DNA of 64,000 nucleotides from Campylorhamphus procurvoides (lineage: Eukaryota; Chordata; Aves; Passeriformes; Dendrocolaptidae). The position numbers and the translations under genes were made by a program. The stretch covers positions 24,409-88,408 of the forward strand of contig WBMV01002658.1 of the NCBI GenBank assembly GCA_013396655.1. The letters are read 5' to 3'. The first letter of the stretch is position 1. Each line of letters begins with the position of its first letter. The notes beneath the pieces are model-generated. The model did no database searches and had not been told where the DNA came from. It saw nothing but the letters and a program-made list of their open reading frames with translations. Below, one piece after another: positions 24,401 to 39,400 of this stretch.

Positions 24401-27400
24401 AACAAGGATTTTCACCTGAACTGACATACCCTTTCAAAGATGTCAGGGTCAGTGAAAATCAAAGTTCTCCCTGAGAATGGTCAACCCTTAGAAGGTCTGG
24501 GCTTTTCCACAGAACACCAATATCAGTATCAAATCACCTTGCTGTCTTGGGAATGGAGTATAAGATGCCATGGAATAACCTCACCTTTTGGAATGTCATG
24601 AAACCTTAAAATCCCTAAGTCATGTTCCCTTTGAGGCAATTATTTTTGGGCTGGAGCATAACAGGGAGCCAAATAAAGGAATTTTCAAGGGCAAAGCCAA
24701 AGGATAGATCCTAATGAAAACAGGGGCATCACCCCTGGTTGTCCCATACCCATCCTGTGCCACATCCCAGCTGAAGGAGCTGGGGATAAAGGCCTGGCAG
24801 AAGAAGGAGGTGGGAGTGTGACCAGCTATGTGTCCAAGAGCAAACAGGGTGGTTCCTGTGAGTGTGTGCCTTGTTCTGTTTGCTTTACCATGCACTGTTA
24901 ACACTGCCATGGTCTGCTGGTCTCCACACACACAGCAATAATTCCCAGCATCCACCAACTCCAGGCTCTGGATCGTGAGCTCGGCAACGAGCCCTTCCCG
25001 GGTCATTTGGTACTTGTCACTTGGCTTGAGGGTCTTGAATCCCTTCTTCCACTCCACCTTGGCAGCTGCCTTGTTCAGCTCACAGTGCAGGGAGACGCTT
25101 TTACCTTCAGTGGCCTCTTTGTCTGTCAGTTCTTTGGTGAAAAGAGCAGGCAGGACTGCAGAGTAAATGCAATATGGACATGGCATCAACGCTGAGAAAG
25201 CCTGACTCAAGATCTAATCACTCTCTTATCTCCCTGAAAACACAAGACCTTCTTGGTCTCCTCCAGGATTTTGTTCCTCCAGGATTTTGCTCCGATCTCT
25301 AACAATTCAAAAGATAAATTCAATCTGATTTTTAGCTTTAAAACACTCTTTAAAAGCAATTCTATCTGCAAATGCAGTTGCCAAGCCTTCCATCCTTTAC
25401 TTTATACACCATAAAGTCAAAGACATAAAATAAGAGGCCGCATTTTAATGAGACCCAGAGCATTTTGTTTCCCTTGAGAAGAGTCTGATTCATGGCAATG
25501 TCTGAATTTTTATAAACAGAGCCCCTTAAAGCAGAGAAGTTACAAACACACTGCCAGTTTTCTGCAGAGATAAAGCATTTGCTTTGGAAGAGTTAAGCCA
25601 AAATGTGTAAAAGAATAGCAGGAGCATTAAAAAAAAACAACCTATTTTTCATTAAGATCATCCTTGTGGAGCATTACCCATGGAGGACAATTTGTTCCTC
25701 TTAGGAGTAACAAGTGTAACAGTCTAAGCCAGAAAAAAGTAAATATTATTCCCACTTTCAGGTCAATTCCTGTGGGAAAACTTCTAAACAAGCAGCTGTT
25801 CTGGGCTAGGGAGGATGTGTTGAGCTGGGAACCTGCAATCCACTTGTCATTGGGACGTAGCACCCAGGAAGGCAAACGGCACATGAGGTGAAAGGAGGAG
25901 GAGAGAGAGAGAGAAGGAAAACAGGAGAGGAAAATTAATCAGCAGATGGGAGGAGAGAAAGTACGCAGAGATCAGAGGAAGCAGAAGAGGAGGAAGAGGT
26001 CTTGGAATTATGCAGCTTCACTTGGGCACGTGCTGAGAAACTCTGTTTTACCATGCACTGCCAGGGCAGCCGTAGTCTGTTGGTCTCCACACACACAGCT
26101 GTAATCCCCAGCGTCTGCCAGTCCCAAATCCTGGATCCTCAGCTCCACACAGGGACCTTCCTGCTCTATTCTGTACTTCTCGCTCGGCTGGAGGACCACG
26201 GTCCCCTTTCTCCACTCCACTGGGGCTGATTTGCTCAGCTTGCAGTGCAGAGTGACTGCCTCCCCCTCCGTGGCTTCCTTGTTGGACAATTCTTCTTGGA
26301 AGAGGACAGGCAAGGCTGAAGGATGCAATACCAACAGAGAGGGAATCAGCACTGCAGGGAGCAGAACTGGACTGTGCTGGGAGTTACTGGGCTCAGTGCA
26401 CACATTTAACCAAAACCACACTATTTTTAGGTGTGAAATGCTGAAAGGGGAGTAAAACCTCCTAGAAGAGAGAGACACAAATTAAATGATACACAATGTA
26501 AATGTGCTGTCTCGAGGCATGAAGAGCACAAGGGAATATTCCTTAGTAGGGTGACTCTTTGGCCACTCAGAGAACTTGAAACCTCTAAGAAAACCCACTG
26601 ACCAAGCTTTGTCTGCCAAAAAAACGCTGCCATTTAAGCTGCTTTTGGGGGCTTAGAGAGAAACACGTGTAGAAGGGTTACCATTCACTCTCAGAGCAGC
26701 CGTGCTCTTCTGGTCCCCACACAGGCAGGTGTAGCTCCCAGCATCTGCCAGCTCCAGGTCCTGGATGACCAGCTCGATGAAACGCCCTTCCCGTCTCATT
26801 TTGTACTTCCCACTTGGCTCCAGCACTTTGCCATCCTTGCTCCACTGCACCGAGCCCCCGGGCTGGCTCAGCTCGCACTGCAGCGTGGCCGTCCCACTCT
26901 CCGTGGCCTCCTCGTTCCTCAGCTCCTTTTTGAAGCGCACTGGCAGGGCTGAGAGATGCACAAGGGACAGGGGTTGCAGCCCAAGACCCTGCTCAGATCT
27001 CTGTAGTGATTTATTGTATGCCTATCCAAGCCTCTTTCCAACACCTTTTAGCCTTAAGTGCATCCTGTCTTTTTATCACGGATAGAAAAAGAAATTCTCT
27101 AGCAGATTGCTCCATGGGAATCAGCTCGTGACCTTGGTTGGGTTCATGCACACAAATGACAAACTCATTCTCGTCATTAAACCCTCCTTGAGACGAAATC
27201 CCAAGGAATCTCATGTTTCCATGTTAATTCAGGAAAAACACGCATGCAGGACAGAGCCCTTCACTTGAGGAAAGGTAAGAAGACAACACAACACACACCC
27301 CCAACACTGGGCATAATGACAGCTCATTGAGGACAAAGACTGGGGTCAGGGGGGACATGGCAACACAAAAAAGTGATGAGTGAGAGCAGTGGAAGGAGGA

Positions 27401-30400
27401 CAAAAGTGGTTGTAGTGAGGGAATGTACAGAGCAGAGGAGGAGGGAGGAGGTGAACAAAACCATTCCAGAGTTCCCCAGGTTCTTTCTGCCTTTTTACCA
27501 TTCACTGACAAGGTTGCTGTGGTTTTTTGGTTCCCCACTAGACACGAATAGTCTCCAGCATCCTTTGGGTCCAGATCATGGATGAGCAGCTCAGCCACTG
27601 TGCCCTCCTGCCTCATCTTGTACTTGGTACTTGACCGGAGAAGAGTCTGCCCCTTCCTCCACTCCACAGGGGCCTCTCTGCTCAGCTGGCAGCGCAGGGT
27701 GGTGGTCCCACCTTCCACAGCTTCCACAGGCTTCAGCTCTTCCTTGAAGAGCACAGAGACAGCTGAGGAATGAAGCATTCTCAGTTTACTTGGGGACCAT
27801 CATCACCATCTGGCGACCTCACGTGGGACTCAAAGCCAAAACACATTCCCTTGGCACACACAGCCAATAAACTCTGACCTACCTGCCCTTCCACGACTCC
27901 ACTTGTATTTGCAATAACACACCAAGAGTTTTGGAGCAAATTAAAAAAGAGCAATTATTTCCCAGTAATTAGAATACCAAAGTAATGACTCTTCTGCTGG
28001 TCCCAGACAGGTAAAAACTTGCTGAGGAAGTGGAGAAAAGAACCTCATATTCATTAATAAAAGGTGTGGCTGAGGCCCTTCTTACCTCTTGCCTTAGAGC
28101 TTGGACAGGCCCCTATATCCAAAGCATAAGAGACATTTCTTAGGGAAGAGAAGATATTTTGTTATCAGGTATATCTGACTGATATGTTTTAGCATGAAGT
28201 TCCCATCCCAGAAAACAGAGGACATCACAGACCCTTTTGCCTGCACTGATCCCGAATTTTCCAAACTCTAAAGTGTGCAGGAGGCAGCAGGACCGTGGCA
28301 AGAACAACAACAAATGGTCACAAGCAGGTGTCTCGTTCCTACCATGGATTTTGACTTGGGCTGTGGTCTGCTGGTCTCCAGTGTCACAGGTGTATCTTCC
28401 AGCATCTTCTGGCTCTGCATTATGAATCACCAGCTCTGCCACTGTCCCCTTCTGCTTCATTTCATATTTGGCACTTGCCTGGAGCGTGGCTCCTCCCTTC
28501 TTCCACACCACGGTGGCATCAGCCTTGGTGAGTTCGCAGCGCAAGGAGACGGATCTCCCTTCTTCTGTGTCCGTGTTCTCCAGGGTTTGTTTGAAAAGCA
28601 CAGGCAAAACTACAACACAGAACCAGGGGTTAGGACATGCCCTCTTGACCTGCCCCCATGAGAGATGTCACCTACAACCAGTCCTTTTCCAAAGGAGCAG
28701 AGCAGCCCCAGACCCTCCCTTGGCCGTGTGGCATCAAGGTTGGTCCTGCTTGGGAGCAGGAATAAATCCCTCCCCCAGATGTTGCCATCTCATTGTGGAT
28801 TCCAAGGATTATGGGCAAAGGTTTGGGTTTAATTCATTCCCTGTTCCTGCAGAGCTCTGAAATAATAATTATATCCTCTGTCTCTCCTGCTTTCTGCTCC
28901 AGCACATATTACTGAAGTTACTACATCTGTTAGAAGGATATTGGGAAGTGCAGATGGCATTTTAAAAGCCTTTTTAAAGGATGTTTTAGGGAGAGTGGGG
29001 GTATAAATTTTAATCACTTGGCCACCTGCAATTTTTCAGGGACTGGATTTCTGTTCCTTGTGCTCCAGCTCTAACTCCAGTCCTAACACAAAGAGCTGAC
29101 AGGTCAGGAATTACAGCACATAGAAAATTAACCCTCTGCACTTCACCTAATGGGTTTTAGCCCAGTGGGAGGTTCCAGATTCAAAACCCCAACCACAGAA
29201 TTTGAGATTACAGGAATAAAATACATACAGATGATGACAAGTGTGGAATATTACCTTTACATTTTACATATTGAAGGTGGCACTGCCACAAAAATAAAAA
29301 TTTTATGTTCTGTGATTTATTATTTTTTTAATAGACCACTTGATTAAGAAAGGGGAGCAACATGTGCAACTCTACCCACCCTTGACTTTCAGCAGGGCCG
29401 TGGTGTTGAGCTCCCCAGTGCTGCAGGTGTAATGCCCAGCATCGCCTGAGCGCACATCCCGGATGATGAGCTCTGCCACCGTGCCATGCTGCCTAAATTC
29501 ATACTTGTCACTGGCACAGAGAACGGTGTCCCCCTTCAGCCACGTCACCGGGGCGCCAGCCTTGCTGAGCTCACAGCTCAGCTTGACCTCTTTGCCTTCT
29601 TTAGCCTCTTCGTTTTGAAGCTCTTGCTTGAAACGCAGTGGCAGCTCTGGAAAAGAACAAAGCAAATGGTAAAGGAAACCTGAGGCTGGAAATCATTTTC
29701 CCCCTTTTTTTATTTTGTATCAGACTTTGGTTTTGAGATAGAAAACTGGAGAAGCGCTGGCAGAGAGTAAACAGATTCTGACATCTCACATCTGGCTGCC
29801 AGCACTTTACAGCAGCAAAAAACCCCCAAAAAAACCATTGAAGCCATATGTTTATTTTCCTTTTAACCACTGCCTGCACTTTGTGGCTGCTTTCATTATT
29901 CACATCAGTGGCAGATGCTGCCCTGCTGCCAATGGCACAAACTGTGCCACAGATGGGTGCCCAGAGCTGCACCACTGGCACAAACCCCATAAAACTTCAG
30001 GAGGTCGACTCACACGCAACAAGGAGGACACAGCAATGCCAAAGCACTTTCTGGCACGACCAGCACTATCGATTTCTCATTATGAAAATGGATTTTTTTT
30101 TTTACCCAACATGAACACAGACTCAAAGCCAGCACAGAGCAAACACAGAAGGGGCAGGGGACAGGATCCCTGTGGAGCTTCCTGGGCAGGCTCTGCCACA
30201 GCCTGGGATTCAAGGCTTTGAGCTGAGCTTGTGCAGGGAAGGAATTTATTGGGAGGAAAAATACCCCTCAATTGAAGTGTTCTCCCCTTAGATAGTGAAA
30301 TAAAAGATTCTTCCTGAATTCTGCTGTGTTATGGATACACAAATGAGCTGCTGATTCATGATCCACTTGACCTGTGGCTGATGAACAGCTTGTTCTTCTG

Positions 30401-33400
30401 GTCCCCTTTATCTCTAATTTGGGACACTGAATGTCTCACAACTACTGATTTTTTGGTCCTGTTTTTGCATTCTGCTGTTCTGCTGTGACCCTACCAGATA
30501 AAGGAAAGCTCCAACAGTGCAGTTTGTTGTAGACTTCATTATGGCTTGGCTCCTTCACATCTACTGCTGATGCGAATCCATGTGTTTAAATCCCACACCA
30601 TTCTCTAGGAAGGGAGAAATGGGGCTGCAGTGGAACACCACAAATGTGGGGGGTTTCTAACACCAAACGGTTGATCATGGGAGAAATCTAGGTCCTACTG
30701 AAGTCAACACAGGTCTTTCTGCTGTGTATAATGGGTATTGTGAGAACATCCTTGTGCAGAGAAAGCCAGGGATAACTGGGACCATTAACCACCACCTCTT
30801 CTTCATTACATCATCAAGGTCTTCATTTTCCTCGAACAGCAACCTCAGCCTAAAGTTGGTTTCCTTCTTGGTCCTCCACACTCTGAGGTTCAGGTTGACC
30901 CTTCCAACAACCCAAATGCTTTTTTATTCACACTAACTTCTCCAATCCAGGTGCAGCTTCTGACCAGCCCATTCCAAGTGTCCAACACCACACAGGACAT
31001 CCAGGGGTCTGGTTAAACACAGCCCTGTGCCCTTAAAAACCTCCTGTACCTGCTCAAACCTGGCCAGGTGAACAAGTGATTTCACTCCCAGAAACTCAGA
31101 TAACAACCCTTTAGATCATAGAATCACAGAACAGTTTGGGTTGGGAGGGACCTTTAAAGGTCATCTAATCCAACCCTCCTGCAAAGAGCAGGGACATCTT
31201 CAGCTCGACCAAGGTGCTCCAAGCCCCATCCAACCTGGCCTTGAACGTTTCCAGGGATGGAGCATCCACCACTTCCCTGGGCACCTCTTAGAGTGTTTTA
31301 CCACATTCATTGTAAAAACCTTCTTTTAATCTAATCTAAATTGACCTTCTTTTAGTTTAAAACCATCCTCCCTTGTCCCATCGAGCAGGATGGCACCTCC
31401 TGCCTGATCCCACTCTTGGGGACATTGCTGTGAGAGATTTGGCTGCCCAAAGTCATTGCCCAGACAAATGTGGGGGGTTGAGCTCCCTCCCTGGAGAGAG
31501 CCATTGGAAATTCGATGGATTTCCACTTTTGAACCCACTTGCATTGGAAACAAAGGATTCAAACAGCCATTTTCATCTGAGAGCTCATTAATAAGGGCAG
31601 GAACAATATAATTTATGTTCTATATTCTGGGATTCAAGTGGTTATTTGGTATTAAGTTTTTCTTATCGTTCCAAATCCATATTAGAAGATGTTCTGATGG
31701 TATTCTTGTACCAAGTTTCTATGATTTTTGGGAGATTACTTCAGAAGATGAAGGTTCTTTGTTTTTACAGACTCCTTTTTTGGGGTGGTGCTTCAACTCA
31801 ATCTTATTTTAGTCGAGTCCATTCCCTTAGAGAAGGTGCACATGGCAAGTTTTGCTGTACTGTGTTAGTCCAGGGGAGGAGAACACGAGGTTTCTTCTCT
31901 CATGTGTCATTCAGTGGCTTTGTTCACTTTCAGGACATTCAGGAGGTGATTCATCCTTTCTCTGGATTCTCTCTTAGGCTGGGTGGATCTCCTACAGGAA
32001 TACCCACTGTCCTCTACTGACCCACTGCTCTCCTCTTGGGGGATGGAACAAGATGATCTTTAAGGTCCCTTCCAACCCAAACCATTCCAGCATTCCAGGA
32101 TTCTCAGAGAGCTCAGACACTTCATTTTCACAGAGTTAAAACTAGGTTAGAAAAAGGATTTTCCTGTTTCAATTCTTTCACCTCTCTGGGTGCTGTTTTG
32201 AACAACTTGATGAAAACATCTCTGTACAAAGAGGTTCCTTCTCAGTGGAGCTTCCTGTTTTCATCATTTCAATTTATTGCTCTGATCTCAGTGTTAGATG
32301 ACAAATTAGGATGCAGATTATCCCTCCAAATTAATGTTGATACAAATAACTGTACTACTTTCAGCTGCTCCAGAATCACATGGGAACCACCTGAGATGTT
32401 TCAGAAGCGGTGCGGATGCTCAGATGACAAGAAATCCATGAGATTTGCATCCAGGACTATTTGTATCAAGCTACAGGTCAAGGTGAGTAACAGCTAATTT
32501 GGTGTTTGTGACTATAAAGCCACAAAGAGTTATTTAAGTACCCACTGACATCTGGGAGAAACTGAGAAGGCAACATTCCTGTTGAGGAACATCAATAAGA
32601 TCTCTCTCACTTCCCAGTAAACACAAATCAGACTGAGGCAATCTTTTTCTGAGCTTTTCTCCATGGAAACGGAGTAATTTGAACCTTCTACCTGAATCTA
32701 AGATACACACCAATAGCTAAATTGGCCAAGGCAGATCTTCTCTTTCTCAGCTTAATTCTTTTTAATTCATAATAATCCAATCCATCAGGAGAGCAAAACC
32801 TCATTATGACATTACAGCATCACATATTAACCTTTTCCAACCAAAACCTTTCATTTTCCTTCAGAAAAAAAAACTAAACAAACACAATAATTCCCTTGCA
32901 TTTCTGTAGCTTGGGAAAAATTTCAAATTTGGGGGGAAAAAGAAAATAACATTCTTTGAAACAAAAGTGGTGGTTGGGAAAAACGAGACTGGGACCTGAC
33001 ACAGTGGAGCCTGTGTGTTTCACATCTCTGGGCAACGAGAAATATTTACATTTCCAGTAAGAAACCATCTCTTTAATCCCACATTCTTGGGCTGTTTGGC
33101 ATTCATTTCACTTCCTCGCTACAGAATTAGACTAACACTGCACTTTTAACCCACTTTAACTTTTCCAGACAAAACCATCCACTGTCAACAGCGGATAACA
33201 GAGAAAAACATGCAATGTTACCTTTCAAAGAATGCAAACCACATCTCAAACTTATTGATTTGTGGCTGAATTAATTGATTTCTGTTCATTAGCCACCACC
33301 TTATCAGCTCACTCTAGGAAAACTGAACAAGGCACCACTGCAGCAGAACATTCCCACCTAAGATCCAATAAACACTCCCAGAGTTGTCCAGGATTACAAA

Positions 33401-36400
33401 GGGTTCATTCTCCAGCTGGAATTTCACTGTATAATCCATTCTATTCTTGAGCATACACAGACACGGCCTTTTTTTTTAACACCTACCCACATCAACCCCA
33501 CTTCTTTGTCCTCCTTATTTCCTTTCCTGTGGTTTTTATGATTGATTTACCTTTCACAACCAAACTGGCAGATGTTTTCTTATCCCCAGCTTCAAATGTA
33601 ATGACCCCCGAGTCCTTCAGGGAGAGCTTTCTCAGCGTTAGCAGGTGATATCCCCCAGGCTGCGACTGGATCTCATTAAGTTCATTGGTATGGAGTGGGG
33701 TTTTATCCAAAAACCACTGCACTTTGCTATAGTCTACGGGAGAGATTCTGCACTTGAACATGGCAGATTCTCCTTCTAACACAGTGACATCTTCCAGGTC
33801 TTCTGTTATTAGCACTTTCTGGCCTGAAAGGAACATAGACACAGCAATTACTGGAATCTTCCAGTTTCTAGCATGAAAAGCCATATGGAAAACTCCCAAG
33901 AAAGAAATATGCTCATGATACACAAGACTGAAACATAATTCCCCTGGATATTAAACACAAAACCCACTCACAGGAAGAGAATATATACAGGACACACACC
34001 AAAATAGGATAAGACAACTGTAAAGCACCAGGAAACATAAAGCAGAACAAGCACAATGCAAATCCAGTGTTATAAACCCTCTCCTAATGAAACTCCCTGA
34101 AAAGGTGGAGAGGGTGAGTCTCTGCCAGCATTATTGAGCTCTAGATATCACTAAGATTATCCCACACTTGACACCCTCCCTGCTTTTCTAGAGCAAATAT
34201 TATTTGATTTCTTTGTGTTTCTTAGAGCTCAGCCCAACCATAAGCACAGTGAGAATCAGAGAGAGTGTCTGACTGCAGTTTTGGTAAAAAGAAATAAAAG
34301 CATCTGCCCTGAAAACCAGCCTGCATAGGTAGATATACACCTAACTAGATATAAATATATATCTAAAAAGATAATTCTAACTATAAATATACATAAAATA
34401 AGGTTATTGCTGTACATAAAATATTCTATGTTGTTTCTCCTGCTTACAAAACCAGTACAGGGATATTTTACTTTTATCTTCTTGACAGTGAAGTATTTTC
34501 TGCCCTCAGAAAAACTGGATTTGGGAAACTCACAGTGGATTCAGGTGCTCAGAGGCCACAAGTGGGGAGTTTAAGAACATTTCTTTGCTTCTCAACACTC
34601 CTCTACCAGATGGCCAGAGCTGGAAGAGTCTGACTTCACCCCCTTGTCTTTAATATCTGCAGTAATCAGTAAGTGGATGCTGCCACTGTATCTCCAGCTG
34701 AAAATCCCTGAATCATTCCTCCTGTTCTCTTTGTTGTTTTATCAGTTTCATCTCAAGGGTTTCTCCTGTTTGGGGACTGGAGGAATAAACCTCAAACACT
34801 GCCCTGCCACCAGCCCTGGCCAGCCCAGCTCATAGACTGCCCCCAGGGTCACCTAAAAGCTGCTGTGTTGGTTGGGCTCTCCAGCTGCAGTTTGGGTTGC
34901 TCCCTTCATCTCCAAAGGGGCAAAGGGACATGAAGCACTGAAAGATTCTGGCCATGAAGATGCTCCAGGGCTGGAGCAGCTCTGGAGCCAGGCTGGGAGA
35001 GCTGGGGGAGCTCACCTGGAGAAGAGAAGGCTCCAGGGACACCTGAGAGCCCCTTTCAGGACCCAAAGGGGCTCCAGGAGAGCTGGAGAGGGACTGAGGA
35101 CAAGGCATGGAGGGACAGGACATAGGGAATGGCTTCCCACTGCCAGAGGGCAGGGTTAGATGGAATTTTGGGAAGGAATTGCTGGCTGGGAGGGTGGGGA
35201 GGGACTGGGATGGATTTCCCAGAGAAGCTGTGGCTGCCCCTGGATCCTTGGAAGTGTCCAAGGCCACGTTGGATGGGGTTGGAACAACCTGGGCTAGTGG
35301 AAGGTGTCCCTGCCCATGGCAGACGAGTGGGACAAAATGAACTTTAAGGTCTTTTCCAACCCAAACCATTCTGTGATTCTATGGACCACTATTTACCCAT
35401 CACCTCTTGGAAACCACAACTGGGAAGAGGCATCAAGGGGTCAAAAGCCTGGGTGCAGAATGATTTTCCCCCATCTTGCAGCAGGCACTTTGAATCGTGT
35501 TCACACAGGAACACCAACCTCTCCTCACACCAACATTTTGGGCTTAAATCACACCCAAAGCACTCCAGGTGGAATTTCTTCAAATGGCTTGGCATGTCCT
35601 GCTCCATGTCTATATTTTTGGCTGCAAGATCTTTACATCATGAGCAAGAAATCGGTGGATCTGATTAGAGATCTGATTAGAGATCCATGTGCAGAGAAAT
35701 AGATCTGCCTGTGCCTAGAACGTCTCCCATGGGGAAATGGGATGTACAGCCACATTCCTGCCATTCATACCTTGCACAACAAGCTTGGCTCTGGATTGGG
35801 CATCCCCAATGTCACAACTGTAGGTGTCACTGTCGCTTTTCTCCAGGTTCTTTATGGTCAGCTGGAGGACTTGTCCCTTCTGGGTGAGCTCGTATTTCCT
35901 GCCAGCCCTGAGCTCAGCGATGCCTTTCCTCCAGACCACAGAGGAGGCAGCTCTCTCGCTCTGGCACACAAAGACTGCAGTTCCACTCTCCTCAACTTTC
36001 AGGTCTGAAAGTTCCTTCACAAAATAATTAGGTTTTTCTGGAAAGAAAAATAAAAATTAAAAAAATGAGACAGACTTCTTACCCAAACTAGCCCTAAGCG
36101 TAGAGAGTGGTCTTGGATCCCCCACTTTCCCCACTGGGGAATCACAGAATAAAGAATTATAGGATCTTTTAGGCTGGAAATGACCCTTAAGATCATCAAG
36201 CAACTCCTCCAAGTCCACCACTAAACCACATACCCAAGAGGCACATCTACATGTTTTTTAAATCCCTCCAGGGATGGTGACTCCACCACTGCCCTGGGCA
36301 TCCTGTTCCAATGCCTGACCACCCTTTCCATGAAGAAATTTGTCCTAATATCCCATCTAAACCTTTAGGCCATTTCCTCTCATCAGATGGGATGGATCTG

Positions 36401-39400
36401 AGAAGATCCCCAGGTCCACACCCAGTCACAGGACATAGCAGGTGAAATATCTCCAGGAAAGCTTAAAGCCATTGTACAGGGACTGGTGAGGTGTCATCTT
36501 GCAGGACATGCCCACTTTTGATCACACATATTCAGAGAAGACTAATTCAAATTGCCAGATTTGATTGGCTCGTTACAGAGCGCATGAGATTCCTCAGTTA
36601 CCTCCAAGGTGCTTTTTCATACCTTATATATTTTTAAGCTTTTAGACCATAATCCTTATTGAAGAGTAAAACCTGACCCTGTTCAGGGAGATGGAGGAGA
36701 ACATCCCAACCTCTGTCCCCCACAGCCCCTCTCCCCTCTTCAGCTGACCTTGCACTGTGATCCTGGCTGTGGTTTTGGAGACCTCGGTCTCACAGGTGTA
36801 TTCCCCACTGTCCTTGACTGTGGAGTCCCTGATGATCAGCGTGGCCCGTGTCCCCTCTTGCTGCAAGTCATATTTCTGGCTTTTCCGGATTGCTTTGCCA
36901 TCCTTGTACCACCTGATGTTCACATCAGCTTTGGACAACTCACAGCTCAGGCTGATGTCCTGCCCTGCTTGTGATGTTTTATCCTCCAGCTGTTTTGTGA
37001 CCTCAGTAGGTTTCTCTGGAGAAGGGAAAAACAAAGGAATTTTTGAATGGAAATCATGATCCTTTTATGGTTGGGGGTTTTGCAATTCAAATCACAAAAT
37101 GGTTTGGGTTGGAAGGGACCTGAAAGGTCATCTCATTCCAACCCTGCTGTGGACAGGGACACCTTCCACCAGCCCAGGTTGCTCCAACCTGGCCTTGGAC
37201 ACTTCCAGGGATGGGACAGCCACAGCTTGTCTGCCCAACCTGTGCCAGTGCCTGCCCACCCTGCCAGGGCAGAATTTCATTCTAATATCTAATTGAAATC
37301 TACCCTGGATTATCTTGAAGGTCCCTTCCAATCCAAACCATTCTGAGATTCTATGCAAAAAGGACTAATTGCAAACTACAAATTATGTCTGAAAACTACC
37401 TATTTCTTCTCTCCATTGACCACCCAGGGAGCCTTGGGTGATCTTCTCTGTTGAAGACAACCTGTGCTGAATTTATCTGTACACACTACCCAGTATAGTC
37501 AGTTCTCAAATATCTATTCAAACTTTCAGCCTTTCACTGGTTTTTAAGTGAAAAATCTCAGTTTTTCATGGTTCTGGTCACAACAAGACTTTGCCTCCAT
37601 GGTTTGTTGGAGAACCTTGTGAAAATACACCCAGGAGATCCAACCCCAGAACCCTTCTGAGCTCCTTACCTTTCACAGCCAGAGCAGCCTTGGAGGTCAG
37701 ACCTCGGGCAGTGAAAACGACCTCCCCGATGTCCTCAGGAGCCACATTTTGGATACTGAGGGTGTATTTGCGACCTGCATTGGACAGTCTGAACCTCCCA
37801 CCGCTTTCCACCCTTCTCCCATTCAGTGTCCAGCTGAAGTCATCGATGCTTTCGTGGGATAAAATGCACTCAAAAGTGCAGTCCTCCCCCAGGTGGATCT
37901 CGGTGTTCTTCAGCCGTTTGGTGATGCCGATGTTCAGTTCTGCAGGAAAAAAGGGGAGAAGGTTTTTATGGTAGACATCAGAAGAGAAACGCCATTTTTT
38001 TGGTATCTACTATTTTATCTACTGGATTGGTAGGACACCATTTCATTCCTTACAGAGCTCTGTGACAGGGGAAGGATTTCTCAGATATTATCCACTCAGA
38101 ATCACCACAAAGTTATAGAAAAATGGGGACTTGTGAACCTTCTGGCTCTGCTCAGCAAGGATTGAGTGAAGAACAGCTCACTCGGCGGGGAAGAGTCAAG
38201 ATTCAATGAGAAAGGTTCTGGGATGATGTGTGAGGTTCTTCTCCACGTTGACATGAGGAATGGGATGGTTGAATTTTCTTAACTTGTTACTCCCGGTGTT
38301 CAAATCAGACTCAAATCAAACTCAAAATATTTCTCATTACCAATATGACTTTGGAAACCACAAACAATTCTTTTTCCTTCAAGAAGACACAAGGATTGGA
38401 GGGCAGGATGAACTTCTGGGTTATTCAATAGACAATGTTGTCCCACTTTTGTGTCCCCAAAATGGACTCTGAATTAATAACTCAAAATATGAGACATGGG
38501 CTGCTTGGGGGGGCTTTTTTGTTGTTGGTTGTTGATTATTTTTGGGGAAAGTGTTTGCTCTTCTGGGAGGATTTTGGCACCTTGGGGATGTTCAGGAAGT
38601 AAACACTGTCACTACATTCTTGTCACCTGATTTTCACTGAAGGCCCAGATATATTCACATCAAAGATAACAGGCATTGTCCAATGTGAGGCTTATGGAGG
38701 ACTAGGTGTGACACCACATTACCAATCCCACCCTCACTTCCAGCACCCCTCGACTGGCCATCATCTACAATACTCACCCTGAACGCTGACCTTTGACTTG
38801 GCCACATCAGTGCCGATGTCACAGGTGTATAAACCTGCATCTGTCTTTTCAAGATCACGGATAAGGAGGCACAGGGTCTTCCCAGACTGCATCTCCTCAT
38901 ACTTGTTACCAGAAGTGATCTTCACACCATCCTTTTTCCAAACAGGTTTGACCTTCTCTTTGGAGACTTCACACTGCAGTTTAATCACCCCTCGCTCCTC
39001 ACCACAAACGTCGTCCAAGGATTTCATGAAGACAACAGGTTTCTCTGCAGGTTAACAAGCAAACCAGAGAACAACCAGGATATCTCAGCTGAGAGATTTC
39101 AGTTGCCGTCAGATCCTTACAGGCAGATTAAGTGATGGCAATGCTGCTGACACCAAAGCAGAACCTAAACTGGTGTCACCAGCACCTCCGAGTCCTTCTC
39201 AGCAGGGCTGTGCTCAATCCCTTCATCCCCCAGCCTGGACTGGCACAAAGGCTGTCCTGGTCCAGGTGCAGCCCCTTGCACCTTGTTGAACCTTCAGAGA
39301 TTCACATGGGCCCTTGTCCAGGTCCCTCTGGATGGACTCCCAACCCTTAGGCATGTCAGCCACGCCACTCAGCCTGGTGTCAAATGTGATGAAGGTGCAC

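Noticed and set aside
32198..32497. Possible small plus-strand gene in the M21-M22 intron (99 codons)
   Set aside because: No splice signals, promoter, homologous family or codon pattern could be recognised; chance open frames of this size are common here.
29647..33550. Hidden Ig exon in the 3.9-kb intron before M22
   Set aside because: Both strands were scanned for the W...DxGxYxC pattern flanked by splice sites; none was found.
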